64,000 bases of DNA from DATBRC01 sp036560485 (GTDB taxonomy: Bacteria > Pseudomonadota > Gammaproteobacteria > Burkholderiales > Burkholderiaceae_D), in the NCBI GenBank assembly GCA_036560485.1, contig DATBRC010000050.1:1-64000 (forward strand), written 5' to 3'. The translations under genes and the position numbers were made by a program. Of the stretch, positions 34,249-43,658 are shown one piece after another. Every line of letters starts with the position of its first letter. Positions within the stretch are counted from its first letter, which is position 1. A model generated the notes under the pieces. It did no database searches. It was not told the DNA's origin and saw only the letters and a list, made by a program, of their open reading frames with translations.

Positions 34249-34974
34249 TTACTTGACCTGCCGCTCATAGAGAACCGCATTATTGGCAGCATCCAGTTTG
34301 ACGACTGTCGATACCCGCGTTCCGTAGTTGGGTGATTCAATGCAGACCGATGACAGAACTCTTTCCAGTTCCATGCTCACACCGGTTTTCGGCAACCGGC
34401 AATCCGAAGCACGTGTGGTATCGGCAAGCATGTCGAAAAAAGCTTCTTCAGGAGCGCACTGACAAAGCAGGCTGGCGAATTGTGCTTTTGTTCGTACGAC
34501 TTTCGGCCAGCAGGAGTCCAGCCCGCCATTCGATATGCCGTAAATTCCTGGCGTCAATGGCTTGCCGTTGCGTGCATCGTCGCCAGCTTTGTTGGAGTAC
34601 CAGATCAGCGTATCGTGGTCGCCAATCAGCAAATTGAAACCGTTGAAATCGGCAGTATGCGGATCAATCTCAGCAATGTATTCCTGCGCAGTGGATTTGC
34701 CGATTAAATAATTGGAGACGAGCATGCCGCGAGAGGGCGCATCGGCACGGTTTTCAGCGGGATTGCGTACATTCGTGATGGCGGCAAAGCGGCCATCCTT
34801 TGTCACACCCATCCAGGTGCCTCCACCTTGTAAATCGCGTCCGGCAAAGACTTGAGGATGATCTTGCCACCAGGCTGCAGGAACCGCAGGGCGATCATAA
34901 AACTCGTCGCGATTGGAAGCGGCTATCAGTGGCATCCCAGGTACAACATGCCAGGCGAATACGATTAAGCACAT
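34249..34974 (-). CDS. NRDE/TANGO2-family protein
   Basis: 241 residues; starts MCLIVFAWHVVPGMPLIAA and has the NRDE motif (SNRDEFYDRP) that names the family, with GGGTWMGVT and FAAITNVRNP following. Human TANGO2 is linked to metabolic and haem/lipid homeostasis; the bacterial role is unclear. The Cys at position 2 suggests an Ntn-hydrolase-like fold. The start overlaps the upstream DUF4936 gene by ten bases, so it belongs to a ygfZ-DUF4936-NRDE operon. Confidence 0.87.
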   Translation of the reverse strand: MCLIVFAWHVVPGMPLIAASNRDEFYDRPAVPAAWWQDHPQVFAGRDLQGGGTWMGVTKDGRFAAITNVRNPAENRADAPSRGMLVSNYLIGKSTAQEYIAEIDPHTADFNGFNLLIGDHDTLIWYSNKAGDDARNGKPLTPGIYGISNGGLDSCWPKVVRTKAQFASLLCQCAPEEAFFDMLADTTRASDCRLPKTGVSMELERVLSSVCIESPNYGTRVSTVVKLDAANNAVLYERQVK

Positions 34975-35252
34975 GCGGATAAGTCCAAAAAACGTTCTAT
35001 ATGACGCTCGCCATTGATCAGTGTTTTTATTCCTGCTTGTGTAACGGCATGCAGTAGTATCGTATCAAAATTTTCCGGAACGTTCCGGTAAACTTCCATC
35101 CAGGTGTGGCATTCGTCTCTTTTATCGGGTCGACGTTTGAGTTCTGTAATCAAACTGAATTCTTTGGCAAGTTTAGTTTGCATATTGAGCACTTGTTTTT
35201 GCAATTCATCTGCGCGATCGCATGGGGCAAGGTAATAAATATACCAATCCAT
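34965..35252 (-). CDS. DUF4936 family protein
   Basis: 95 residues from ATG 35252 (MDWYIYYLAPCDRADEL). It is a small single-domain protein with RRPDKRDECHTWMEVYRNVP (about 41-60), matching the DUF4936 family I associate with Burkholderiales. The compact alpha/beta pattern suggests a ferredoxin-like dimer. The function is unknown. It starts ten bases after the ygfZ stop and overlaps the NRDE gene. Confidence 0.8.
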   Translation of the reverse strand: MDWYIYYLAPCDRADELQKQVLNMQTKLAKEFSLITELKRRPDKRDECHTWMEVYRNVPENFDTILLHAVTQAGIKTLINGERHIERFLDLSACA

Positions 35253-35262
35253 ATGGATGACC

Positions 35263-36279
35263 TTATTCAGAGTCCGGCAACGCATACGGCAACGCTTGAA
35301 AGTTGAGCGTCGGCCCTTGAGCGCCACCTAAATGGATCGATCCGGATTCTGCCGATGCGGTTTTGATCTCGACCAGGCAATCCATCTGGTTTGGTGAGCT
35401 GCGCTCGACGTTCACAATCATTCCACATGGCTGTTCCGGATCTTCGCTGGAGAAAACATCCATTCCTGCGGTGGCGTCCTGTGTCGCTATCGTTGCCAGC
35501 ATCATTCTGCGTTTCAGCTTGCCCAGATACTGGCTGCGCGCGACGATCTCTTGTCCGGGGTAACAACCTTTCTTGAAATTGACGCCGCCGACCACTTCAA
35601 AATTGATCATTTGCGGAACGAATTTTTCCTGTGTCGCTAGCGCGACTTGTGGAATGCCTGCGTGAATATCAGTTAACCGCCAAGTGCTGGCGTCGGCTGG
35701 TGTCAGTACTTGAATTAATGCAGGCCATGATGCGATGGCAAAATCCGGTGTTGTAATCCAGATATAGCGTGGTGCGTTAAATGCATCGGCAACTCTGATT
35801 AGCGTGCCCGCATTCGACGTGACAGTTGAATAGGGTGCTGATGGCATTACGTCAAACCATTTGGATAATGCAGTCGCAGCCGGAGTGCCAGCCACACCCA
35901 GAATGACATGCTGCTCGCTGACGTCTGCCGACTTGGCTTTTGCGCGCATGACAAACATTTGCAGGCGTTTCTGGATTGCAGGCAGAATCTCGTGCGGCAA
36001 TTGCAGCATGATAGCTTCAGGCGTTTTCCATACCAGCATTGTCGCCAGCAGCCGACCTTTGGGTGAGCAGTATCCCGCCAATCTGGCCTCGGTCATGTCG
36101 AGATGTTCTATATCATTGGTAAGTTGATTGTGCAGAAAATGCGCGGCTTCTTCACCGGTGAATGCAATGATGCCGAGGTCCAATAAAGGCGCGACAAAGC
36201 TTGTTATCTGGGCATCGGATATCGCCAACGTATTATTTGGTTGGTCCTGTCGACTTAAAAATTCCTGCCATTTACTCAT
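35263..36279 (-). CDS. ygfZ: YgfZ/GcvT-like folate-binding protein
   Basis: 338 residues. The diagnostic motif KGCYPGQEIVAR carries the conserved cysteine of YgfZ, and the fold is that of the GcvT tetrahydrofolate-binding family. YgfZ assists maintenance or repair of certain iron-sulfur enzymes, among them the tRNA thiotransferase MiaB. The N-terminal part contains FTGEEAAHFLHNQLTNDIEHL in the expected place (in parts: FLHNQLTNDI). It leads a three-gene minus-strand operon and diverges from mltG, a gene order common in betaproteobacteria. Confidence 0.92.
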   Translation of the reverse strand: MSKWQEFLSRQDQPNNTLAISDAQITSFVAPLLDLGIIAFTGEEAAHFLHNQLTNDIEHLDMTEARLAGYCSPKGRLLATMLVWKTPEAIMLQLPHEILPAIQKRLQMFVMRAKAKSADVSEQHVILGVAGTPAATALSKWFDVMPSAPYSTVTSNAGTLIRVADAFNAPRYIWITTPDFAIASWPALIQVLTPADASTWRLTDIHAGIPQVALATQEKFVPQMINFEVVGGVNFKKGCYPGQEIVARSQYLGKLKRRMMLATIATQDATAGMDVFSSEDPEQPCGMIVNVERSSPNQMDCLVEIKTASAESGSIHLGGAQGPTLNFQALPYALPDSE

Positions 36280-36414
36280 ATCTTCTTAACCACATTCTTG
36301 ATGATTTGCGTTCTGTCTGTTTGCCGTCACACGTATTACTCGGAAAAATATCCATTAAGTATTATGATGATTATAGATGCGCTATTTAATTTACGTCAGA
36401 ACGCACGATAAGAG

Positions 36415-37404
36415 ATGGCATTCCTAAAAAAAGTCTTGGCTCTAATGATTGTTCTCGCACTGGTTTTTGCGGGTTTTGTCGTTTATTGGGAGCAGCAGCC
36501 GATCATCCCTCCAGAGCAGCCAGGTATTGATTTCAGCATCAAGCCGGGCAGTGCCGTCAAAAGTGCGGCGCAGCAAATAGTGGCTGCCGGCGTTCCAATG
36601 AATCCTCATCTTTTTGTTTTGCTGGCGCGCATCAGTGGCAAAAGCGCAAAAATGAAGGCCGGGAATTACGTGTTGAAGCCTGGCACGACGCCACTTCACT
36701 TGATTTCCCAATTAGTACGCGGAGAGTTTGCGCAAGAAGCAATCTCGATTATCGAGGGCTGGACGTTTAAGCAAATGCGCGAGGAAATCAATACACACCC
36801 TGCCTTAAAGCATGACACGGCACAGATGTCCGATCAGGAATTGCTTGCGCTGATCACAACCGAATTCAAGAATCCGGAAGGGTTATTTTTCCCGGATACC
36901 TATATGTTCGCGACCGGCGCGAGTGATCTGCAAATTTACAGACAGGCGCATGCCGTACTGATGAAGCGCTTGAATGAGGCATGGGCAGCCCGCAATCCCA
37001 CTCTTCCATACAAGACGCCTTATGAGGCGTTGACGATGGCATCGATTGTCGAAAAAGAAACAGGACAATCGTCTGAGCGCAGCATGGTCGCGGCGGTCTT
37101 TGTGAATCGATTGAAGTTGGGAATGTTGTTGCAAACCGATCCAACAGTGATTTATGGCATGGGCGATAAATACAAAGGAAAAATCCACAAAAGCGATCTG
37201 GAGCGGGACACTCCCTACAACACTTATACGCGTGCAGGATTGCCGCCAACCCCGATAGCATTGCCTGGTGGAGCAGCACTGGCAGCTACGCTTAATCCGG
37301 CGACGACCGATGTCTTGTATTTTGTGGCGAGGAAAGACGGCAGCAGTCAGTTTTCGAGCAATTTAAATGACCATAATCGAGCGGTAAACAAGTATCAGCG
37401 CTGA
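36415..37404 (+). CDS. mltG: Endolytic murein transglycosylase
   Basis: 329 residues with one N-terminal membrane anchor (about 6-24) and a YceG/MltG domain. The catalytic glutamate lies in ASIVEKETG, followed by the QTDPTVIYGMG and YNTYTRAGLPPTPIALPG blocks (in parts). MltG cuts nascent glycan strands at the periplasmic face of the inner membrane and helps set chain length. It starts the mltG-tmk-holB-pilZ-tatD row, an order widely kept in proteobacteria. Confidence 0.95.
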   Translation: MAFLKKVLALMIVLALVFAGFVVYWEQQPIIPPEQPGIDFSIKPGSAVKSAAQQIVAAGVPMNPHLFVLLARISGKSAKMKAGNYVLKPGTTPLHLISQLVRGEFAQEAISIIEGWTFKQMREEINTHPALKHDTAQMSDQELLALITTEFKNPEGLFFPDTYMFATGASDLQIYRQAHAVLMKRLNEAWAARNPTLPYKTPYEALTMASIVEKETGQSSERSMVAAVFVNRLKLGMLLQTDPTVIYGMGDKYKGKIHKSDLERDTPYNTYTRAGLPPTPIALPGGAALAATLNPATTDVLYFVARKDGSSQFSSNLNDHNRAVNKYQR

Positions 37405-37520
37405 TGGTTGAGTCCTTATTTATAGGCTGGGAGCTCATCTGTTCTCCCGTTTGGCCTCATAATTCACCTTATTTCTAATTGATTAAATCCTCTGCCAAAT
37501 GGTCGAGGAGATAAGTAAAT

Positions 37521-38129
37521 ATGGCATTTGGTAAATTCATTACATTTGAAGGAATCGATGGCGCCGGTAAATCGACCCATTTGGCTTTTATCGCTGACCT
37601 GATTAAATCGCGTGGCATACCTGTCGTCACTACCCGTGAACCCGGCGGTACGCCTTTGGGCGAACGCTTGCGCGAGATACTGCTCCAGGAAAAAATGCAT
37701 CTAGAAACCGAGGCGCTGTTGATGTTTGCCGCGCGCCGCGAGCACATTGCACAGGTGATTGAACCTGCGCTCAATCGCGGCGATTGGGTCATTTCGGACC
37801 GCTTTACAGATGCGACGTTTGCCTACCAAGGCGGTGGCAGGAAACTGGATTTGCATAAGCTTGAGGTATTGGAGCAATGGGTTCATCCCCATTTGCAGCC
37901 CGACCTCACGTTGCTGTTTGACGTGCCGCTTGAAGTGGCGCGCGCACGTTTGGATGCAACACGCGAGTTGGATAAGTTTGAAAAAGAGAAGGCAGATTTC
38001 TTTGCGGCGACAAGGGCAGAGTATCTGCGCAGGGCGGCAGAATTTCCTAAAAGATTTCGTGTAATCGACTCGACACAATCTATTGAACAAATTCAAAAAT
38101 TACTTGAAGAAATTGTTTTAAGTATTTGA
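37521..38129 (+). CDS. tmk: Thymidylate kinase
   Basis: Phosphorylates dTMP to dTDP. The 202 residues match the family: P-loop FEGIDGAGKST (about 8-18), the DR(Y/F) motif in SDRFTDAT, TREPGGTPLGERLR and a LID region near 140-155. The stop lies within the first copy of a 20-base direct repeat whose second copy spans the holB start. Confidence 0.96.
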   Translation: MAFGKFITFEGIDGAGKSTHLAFIADLIKSRGIPVVTTREPGGTPLGERLREILLQEKMHLETEALLMFAARREHIAQVIEPALNRGDWVISDRFTDATFAYQGGGRKLDLHKLEVLEQWVHPHLQPDLTLLFDVPLEVARARLDATRELDKFEKEKADFFAATRAEYLRRAAEFPKRFRVIDSTQSIEQIQKLLEEIVLSI

Positions 38130-38210
38130 ATTTAAATGATTAAATGCAATCCCTGCCTTTAATTTAAAGTAAATTATATAGAAGAATTATAAGTATTTGA
38201 ATTTAAATGA
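38120..38210 (+). repeat. 20-bp direct repeat flanking the tmk-holB gap
   Basis: AAGTATTTGAATTTAAATGA occurs at 38120-38139 (over the tmk stop) and again at 38191-38210 (ending at the holB ATG), with a 71-base period. The bases beyond the 20 differ, so it is a short repeat and not a full tandem duplication. Confidence 0.85.
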
Positions 38211-39247
38211 ATAATAACCTTTATCCTTGGCAAAATGAACCTTGGCAACAGCTTCAGCAATTGCGCCAGCGTTTGCCGCACGCCATCTTGTTTTATGGAC
38301 CGACAGGGATAGGAAAAACTGAATTTGCCGAGCATTTTGCGCAATCCTTGTTGTGCGAAACACCGCTGGCCGACGGGCATGGATGCGGCACATGCGGTTC
38401 ATGTGGATGGTTTGAACAATACAGCCATCCTGATTATCGCCGCGTCCGGCCGGAAGTTCTGGATGAAGATAATGCGTCTGAAGACGCAGAAGCTGCAGAA
38501 TCCGGTGATACAAAAAAAACAGCAAAGTCGGCGAAGGCGCCATCCAAGGATATCCGGATAGATCAGATCCGTGCGCTAAGCGACTTCATGAATATCTCCA
38601 CGCATCGGCAAGGCAAGCGTGTGATTGTGCTGTATCCAGCGGAAGCATTGAACGGAGCATCAGCCAATGCCTTGCTGAAGACCTTGGAAGAGCCGCCACC
38701 CAATACGGTATTTATTCTGGTTTCCAATAGCCTCGATCGCCTTTTGCCGACCATCCTGTCGCGCTGCCGCAAATTTGCGTTACCGATACCGACTCAAGAT
38801 GAGGCGCTGCAATGGTTAAAACACCAAGGTGTTAAAGACGCTGAATCCTGGCTGGCTGAGCAAGGTGGAGCACCGTTAGCCGCCAGTGTGTCCGCAGAGG
38901 GCGATTCGCGTGAATCGGTGGATGCATTACTACAGCATTTGTCCAAACCGGGCATTGAAGGCGCGCTGAAAACAGCCGAACAATTACAGAAAACTCCTGT
39001 CGTCGAGCTGGTCACATCGATGCAACGCTGGTTGTATGACGTATTTTCCGTTAAGCTAACGGGCAAGATTCGGTATTTCCCGCGCTATCAAAAGGAACTT
39101 GCTGCACTGGCAAAAGTGACGGATGTCGGTGGGCTTTTGCAAATGCAAAAAGGGTTGAATGAGCGACGCGCGATTGCAGAACATCCATTGTCAACCAAGC
39201 TTTTCATAGAAGATATGCTGTTGGATTACTCAAAATTATTTACTTGA
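38207..39247 (+). CDS. holB: DNA polymerase III subunit delta'
   Basis: Clamp-loader subunit, 346 residues. Residues 30-45 hold the degenerate P-loop YGPTGIGKTEFAEHF, then the zinc-binding cysteines in CGTCGSCGW (about 64-72). The AAA+ core has LLKTLEEPP and the arginine region LDRLLPTILSRCRKF. An acidic/Lys-rich insert (about 87-112, EDNASEDAEAAESG and following) seems longer than in many homologues. No strong ribosome site precedes the ATG; the site is A/T-rich and sits in the direct repeat. Confidence 0.94.
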   Translation: MNNNLYPWQNEPWQQLQQLRQRLPHAILFYGPTGIGKTEFAEHFAQSLLCETPLADGHGCGTCGSCGWFEQYSHPDYRRVRPEVLDEDNASEDAEAAESGDTKKTAKSAKAPSKDIRIDQIRALSDFMNISTHRQGKRVIVLYPAEALNGASANALLKTLEEPPPNTVFILVSNSLDRLLPTILSRCRKFALPIPTQDEALQWLKHQGVKDAESWLAEQGGAPLAASVSAEGDSRESVDALLQHLSKPGIEGALKTAEQLQKTPVVELVTSMQRWLYDVFSVKLTGKIRYFPRYQKELAALAKVTDVGGLLQMQKGLNERRAIAEHPLSTKLFIEDMLLDYSKLFT

Positions 39248-39257
39248 AAGGATCGTG

Positions 39258-39629
39258 ATGGCCGAAATTCCAGCAGATACCAAGGCGGTTTCTCGCCCGT
39301 CAGTGCTGTCGCTTCCGATCAAGGAAAAATCGGCACTGTATGCTGCGTACATGCCATTTTTAACGAATGGCGGGATCTTCGTGCCGACCAACAAATCGTA
39401 CAAGCTCGGTGATGAAATTTATCTGATCCTCAGTTTAATGGACGACCCCAACAAATATCCAATCGCAGGAAAAGTTGCGTGGATCACACCAGCCGGTGCG
39501 CACAGCAACAAGCCGCAAGGTATCGGCGTGCATTTTCCTGCCGACGACAGCGGATTGCGCGTCAAGAAGCGTATTGAAGAAATACTCGGCGCAGCATTGG
39601 GATCATCGCGCGCGACACTGACTTTATAA
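39258..39629 (+). CDS. pilZ: PilZ-domain protein (type IV pilus type)
   Basis: 123 residues, one PilZ domain. It has GGIFVPTNKSYKLGDEIYL and AGKVAWITPAG but lacks the N-terminal RxxxR of cyclic-di-GMP-binding PilZ proteins. This matches the Pseudomonas PilZ type needed for type IV pilus assembly through PilB and FimX. I chose ATG 39258 because AAAGGA lies five bases upstream; GTG 39255 is the alternative. It fits the conserved holB-pilZ-tatD order. Confidence 0.9.
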   Translation: MAEIPADTKAVSRPSVLSLPIKEKSALYAAYMPFLTNGGIFVPTNKSYKLGDEIYLILSLMDDPNKYPIAGKVAWITPAGAHSNKPQGIGVHFPADDSGLRVKKRIEEILGAALGSSRATLTL

Positions 39630-39730
39630 AATCTGACCATAGAACAATATTTCTGAATGGTCTGGTTGTAAGCGCGATCTAGCAGTCGCGGGCAAGCGGA
39701 TGTCGTAGCAACAGCCTACAATATATCCCT

Positions 39731-40510
39731 ATGTATATCGACTCCCATTGCCACATTGATTTTCCCGAACTCGCCGTCCGCATGCCCGAGATCCTCGGCA
39801 AGATGGCTGAGAACCATGTATCTCATGCACTTTGCGTATCGGTCGATTTACCGGACTTTCCGCGTGTTCTTGAACTGGCAAAACAATATCCAAATATCTA
39901 TGCGTCGGTTGGTGTCCATCCTGATTATCCCGACACAGTAGAACCCAGCGTTGAAGAATTGGTCCGTCTATCCGATCATCCCAAAATCGTTGCGATTGGC
40001 GAAACCGGATTGGATTACTACCGGCTGACCGGCGATCTCGAATGGCAACGCGAACGTTTTCGTACCCACATTCGAGCATCGCGTATTACCGGCAAACCGT
40101 TGATCATCCATACGCGCTCCGCATCGGAAGATACGATCCGGATCATGCGCGAGGAGGGCGCGGGTACGGATGCTGGTGGGGCTGGTGGCGTAATGCATTG
40201 TTTTACTGAGTCGCTGGCTGTCGCGGAAGCGGCGATGGCGATGGGGTTTTATATTTCGTTTTCCGGCATCGTGACATTCAAGAGCGCAAAAGAATTGCAA
40301 GCGGTGGCATTAGCGGTGCCGTTTGAGCGGATGCTGATTGAGACGGATTCGCCCTATCTTGCACCGGTCCCGCATCGAGGCAAAATGAATGAACCTGGGT
40401 TCGTCATGCATGTTGCGGAATTTTTGGCGAAGCTCAAAGGGGCTTCTGTCGAGCGTGTGGCAGAGCGGACCACTGAGAATTTCTTCAAGCTGTTTAAAAT
40501 TTCGAAGTGA
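39731..40510 (+). CDS. TatD-family metal-dependent hydrolase
   Basis: 259 residues, a TIM-barrel amidohydrolase-like nuclease. Metal ligands are visible in the N-terminal DSHCHIDF, the glutamate in IGETGLDYY, the histidines in IHTRSA and MHCFTES and the aspartate in IETDSPYLAP. TatD proteins are 3'-5' exonucleases or D-aminoacyl-tRNA-deacylase-like enzymes (YcfH, YjjV). It ends the mltG-tmk-holB-pilZ row after a 101-base gap. Confidence 0.93.
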   Translation: MYIDSHCHIDFPELAVRMPEILGKMAENHVSHALCVSVDLPDFPRVLELAKQYPNIYASVGVHPDYPDTVEPSVEELVRLSDHPKIVAIGETGLDYYRLTGDLEWQRERFRTHIRASRITGKPLIIHTRSASEDTIRIMREEGAGTDAGGAGGVMHCFTESLAVAEAAMAMGFYISFSGIVTFKSAKELQAVALAVPFERMLIETDSPYLAPVPHRGKMNEPGFVMHVAEFLAKLKGASVERVAERTTENFFKLFKISK

Positions 40511-40529
40511 TGTTGGATGAGGTGGCACA

Positions 40530-40934
40530 TTACTCAGCCACATCGTAGCCTTCCGTTGTAAATTGCATTACACAAAATCCATGGCCAAATGGATCGCTCA
40601 TTGTCGCAATTTGTCCCCATGGATAACTTTGGATCTGCCCTTCCAAATTTGCGCCGGCGTGAATTGCACGTTCCACAACAGCACAAACATTATCGACTGC
40701 AAAGTCCAGGTGTACAGGTGTCCAATGCCGTCCATACTCACGCGAGATATTCGCTAAGGAAAACGGATTCGTTCCTGCAGGTTTCAAGAGCAGTTGAATT
40801 GGAGATGAAGCGCCCACCATCTCGGCCACCGTATTTCCAAACAATCGTCTGGAAAGGCGTAGTTCAAGTGCATCCGTATAAAACTGAATGGCCTTTTCCA
40901 GATCATCGACATCGATATTGATCACTAATTGCAT
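40530..40934 (-). CDS. VOC-family (glyoxalase/bleomycin-resistance fold) protein
   Basis: 134 residues from ATG 40934, which has an AGGCAGCAGG purine-rich site upstream; a TTG at 40958 would add eight residues. Two VOC repeats are visible: MQLVINIDVDDLEKAIQFYTDAL-type first strand/helix (in parts) and HLDFAVDNVCAVVERAIHAG, then DPFGHGFCVMQF. Possible metal ligands are H and E residues in each repeat. The substrate is unknown. It lies downstream of the copper ATPase gene on the same strand. Confidence 0.85.
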   Translation of the reverse strand: MQLVINIDVDDLEKAIQFYTDALELRLSRRLFGNTVAEMVGASSPIQLLLKPAGTNPFSLANISREYGRHWTPVHLDFAVDNVCAVVERAIHAGANLEGQIQSYPWGQIATMSDPFGHGFCVMQFTTEGYDVAE

Positions 40935-41003
40935 ACCTGCTGCCTTTTCTGTAGACAAAGCCTTGTTATGGCTTGCAGTTTTTTGTCATTACCAGCACCA
41001 TCA

Positions 41004-43544
41004 TCACAACAACTTCTTCCTTCTCAACCGCAGCGCATTACTAATCACCGAAACCGAACTCAAACTCATCGCCGCACTAGCCAGCATCGGGCTGAGCAAA
41101 ATACCGAACCACGGATACAGCACACCTGCGGCAATCGGCACACCCAAAAAGTTATAGACAAACGCAAAAAACAAATTCTGCCGAATGTTTTTCATCGTGT
41201 GCTGACTGAGCAAGCGTGCCTTGGCAATGCCGCGTAAATCACCTTTGACCAATACGATGCGCGCGCTATTCATCGCGACATCCGTTCCCGTTCCCATCGC
41301 AATGCCGACGTTCGCTTGAGCCAATGCAGGCGCATCGTTGACGCCATCGCCAGCCATCGCAACGATGCGGCCTTGCTGTTGCAGGGCTTTTAAATAATTT
41401 AATTTCTCTTCAGGTAGCACGTCCGCCTTGAAATCATCCACACCAAGATATTTTCCAATCGCTGCTGCGGTCGTTGCATTGTCTCCGGTCAGCATCACGA
41501 TTTTCAGACCGGCTGCATGCAATTGTTGAATCGCTTCACGCGTGGTGGACTTGATTGGATCGGCGATGCTCAGGATGCCAGCCAGTTTTTCATCGACGGC
41601 CATGAATATGACTGTCTGTGCCAGTTTTCTGAGTGCCGTGACATCTGCATCCAGTGCAGACACGTCGACCTTTTCTGTTTCCATCATATGCGCATTACCG
41701 AGCGAGATGCGTTTTCCGTCGATTTCGCCATGCACACCTTTACCGGTGACGGAATCGAATTGAGCAACTGGTTTAAGCGATAAATTCTGCTCTTTAGCGT
41801 GCTGTACGATTGCTGCCGCAAGCGGATGTTCGCTCTGCGCATCCAGACTGGCGGCGTAATGCAGCACCGTCAATTCGGCATATCCTTGTGCCGCGATCAC
41901 ACGTTGCACCTGTGGCTTGCCTTCCGTCAGCGTGCCGGTTTTATCGACCACCAGCGTATCCACTTTTTCCATCAGTTCAAGCGCTTCCGCATCCTTGATC
42001 AGTACGCCTTCTGTCGCGCCGCGTCCAACGCCGACCATGATCGATATCGGTGTTGCCAATCCTAATGCGCAAGGGCAGGCGATGATCAGTACCGAAACCG
42101 CAGCAACCAAACCGTTGGCGAGAGCAGGAGATTGACCGAAAAGTGCCCAGCTGATGAAGGCAATGGCAGCGACTGCCATGACTGCAGGAACGAACCAACC
42201 TGAGACCTGATCCGCCAATTTTTGGATCGGTGCACGCGAGCGTCCGGCTTCATTGACCATCTGCACGATGCGTGACAGCAAAGTATCTGAGCCGATTTTC
42301 TCGGCGCGCAACAGGAATGTACCTGTTTGGTTGACCGTGCCGGCAGTCACTTTACTGCCGATTGCTTTTTTCACGGGCAAGGGTTCGCCCGTGATCATTG
42401 ATTCATCGATATTGGAATGGCCATCGGTCAACACGCCGTCAACAGGAATTTTGCCACCAGGCTTCACACGAAGAACGTCGCCGACTTGCACTTGATCGAG
42501 ATGGATTTCTTCTTCGGTGCCATCGGCTTTGACGCGCAGCGCGGTATTCGGTGCAAGTTCGAGCAGGGATTTGATCGCATTGTTGGTCTTGGAGCGAGCG
42601 CGCAACTCCAACACCTGGCCCATCAACACCAAGGTCACAATGGCTGCCGCTGCTTCAAAGTAAAGTGGAACCATGCCATCCACTTTGAAAGCATCGGGCA
42701 ACGCGGCAGGGAACAGCAATGCAAATACGCTGAATGAAAATGCCGCTGCTGTGCCTAGTCCGATCAGGCTAAACATGTTCAGGTTCCACGTCTTGAATGA
42801 CGCGATGGCTCGCACAAAAAATGGCCAGCCACCCCATACGACAACGGGTGTCGCCAGTATCGCTTGCAGCCAGCTATAGCCGGTGTTGCCTAACTTATGA
42901 TGCAAGCTGATGCCAGGGATCATCTCGGTCATCGTGATGAAGAGCAATGGCACTGTCAACACCAGACTGATCCAAAAGCGCTGTGTCATATCGCGCAGTT
43001 CGCTGGTGTCTTCTTCAGCCGTTGCATCCATCGGTTCCAGTGCCATGCCGCATTTAGGGCAAGTGCCAGGCCCGATTTGCCGGACTTCCGGATGCATCGG
43101 GCAGGTGTATATCGCATCCTTGGACGCAGCTGGTTTGGCCGTCTGTGCATGCAAATATTGTTCAGGATTGGCGCGGAATTTGGTCACGCAATGCTGGCTG
43201 CAAAAATAGTAAGTGGTGCCGGCGTGCGTGACGGATTTGGCAGGATCGGCTGCTGCCTTCATGCCGCAGACTGGATCGGTGTAGGGCTTTTCGGCAGGAG
43301 CGATTGACATGGATTCGTGCGAGGACGCATGCTCGTGAGCACAGCATGCATGCGCTGAAGATGCTGCACTGGCAGCTTTGGAAATATACGCGCTGGGATT
43401 GGCCTTGAATTTCGTCATGCAGCCCGTACTGCAAAAATACCAGGTGCGCCCGCCATGTTCTATTGCTTTTTCCGGATTGGGTTTCACCGTCATTCCGCAG
43501 ACGGGATCCTTAAAGGTCTCAGTATTGTCCGGTTGTTGGCCCAT
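41004..43544 (-). CDS. Heavy-metal (copper-type) P1B ATPase with two YHS domains
   Basis: 846 residues. The N-terminus has two YHS domains (about 11-55 and 88-132, each DPVCGM...CSxxCxTKF), a His/Cys-rich linker (CCAHEHASSHES) and a short heavy-metal-binding domain (about 146-171, CPMHPEVRQIGPGTCPKCGM). The P-type core follows: TGEP motif, CPC (490-492) in the sixth helix, the phosphorylated D534 in DKTGTLT, and TGDN/GDGVNDAPAL. CPC ATPases of this form export Cu(I) or Ag(I). No HMA domain and no cueR/copZ gene is nearby. GGAGGG precedes the ATG. Confidence 0.94.
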   Translation of the reverse strand: MGQQPDNTETFKDPVCGMTVKPNPEKAIEHGGRTWYFCSTGCMTKFKANPSAYISKAASAASSAHACCAHEHASSHESMSIAPAEKPYTDPVCGMKAAADPAKSVTHAGTTYYFCSQHCVTKFRANPEQYLHAQTAKPAASKDAIYTCPMHPEVRQIGPGTCPKCGMALEPMDATAEEDTSELRDMTQRFWISLVLTVPLLFITMTEMIPGISLHHKLGNTGYSWLQAILATPVVVWGGWPFFVRAIASFKTWNLNMFSLIGLGTAAAFSFSVFALLFPAALPDAFKVDGMVPLYFEAAAAIVTLVLMGQVLELRARSKTNNAIKSLLELAPNTALRVKADGTEEEIHLDQVQVGDVLRVKPGGKIPVDGVLTDGHSNIDESMITGEPLPVKKAIGSKVTAGTVNQTGTFLLRAEKIGSDTLLSRIVQMVNEAGRSRAPIQKLADQVSGWFVPAVMAVAAIAFISWALFGQSPALANGLVAAVSVLIIACPCALGLATPISIMVGVGRGATEGVLIKDAEALELMEKVDTLVVDKTGTLTEGKPQVQRVIAAQGYAELTVLHYAASLDAQSEHPLAAAIVQHAKEQNLSLKPVAQFDSVTGKGVHGEIDGKRISLGNAHMMETEKVDVSALDADVTALRKLAQTVIFMAVDEKLAGILSIADPIKSTTREAIQQLHAAGLKIVMLTGDNATTAAAIGKYLGVDDFKADVLPEEKLNYLKALQQQGRIVAMAGDGVNDAPALAQANVGIAMGTGTDVAMNSARIVLVKGDLRGIAKARLLSQHTMKNIRQNLFFAFVYNFLGVPIAAGVLYPWFGILLSPMLASAAMSLSSVSVISNALRLRRKKLL

Positions 43545-43658
43545 TCACATCCCTCCACTTGAACATTGTTGCAAAGCGATTAACTTACCATAAAGCGCAT
43601 GGTAGGCCATTGGAATACTGCCGTTCTTGATCTGGATGCTTGTTTTACGTAAAAATAA

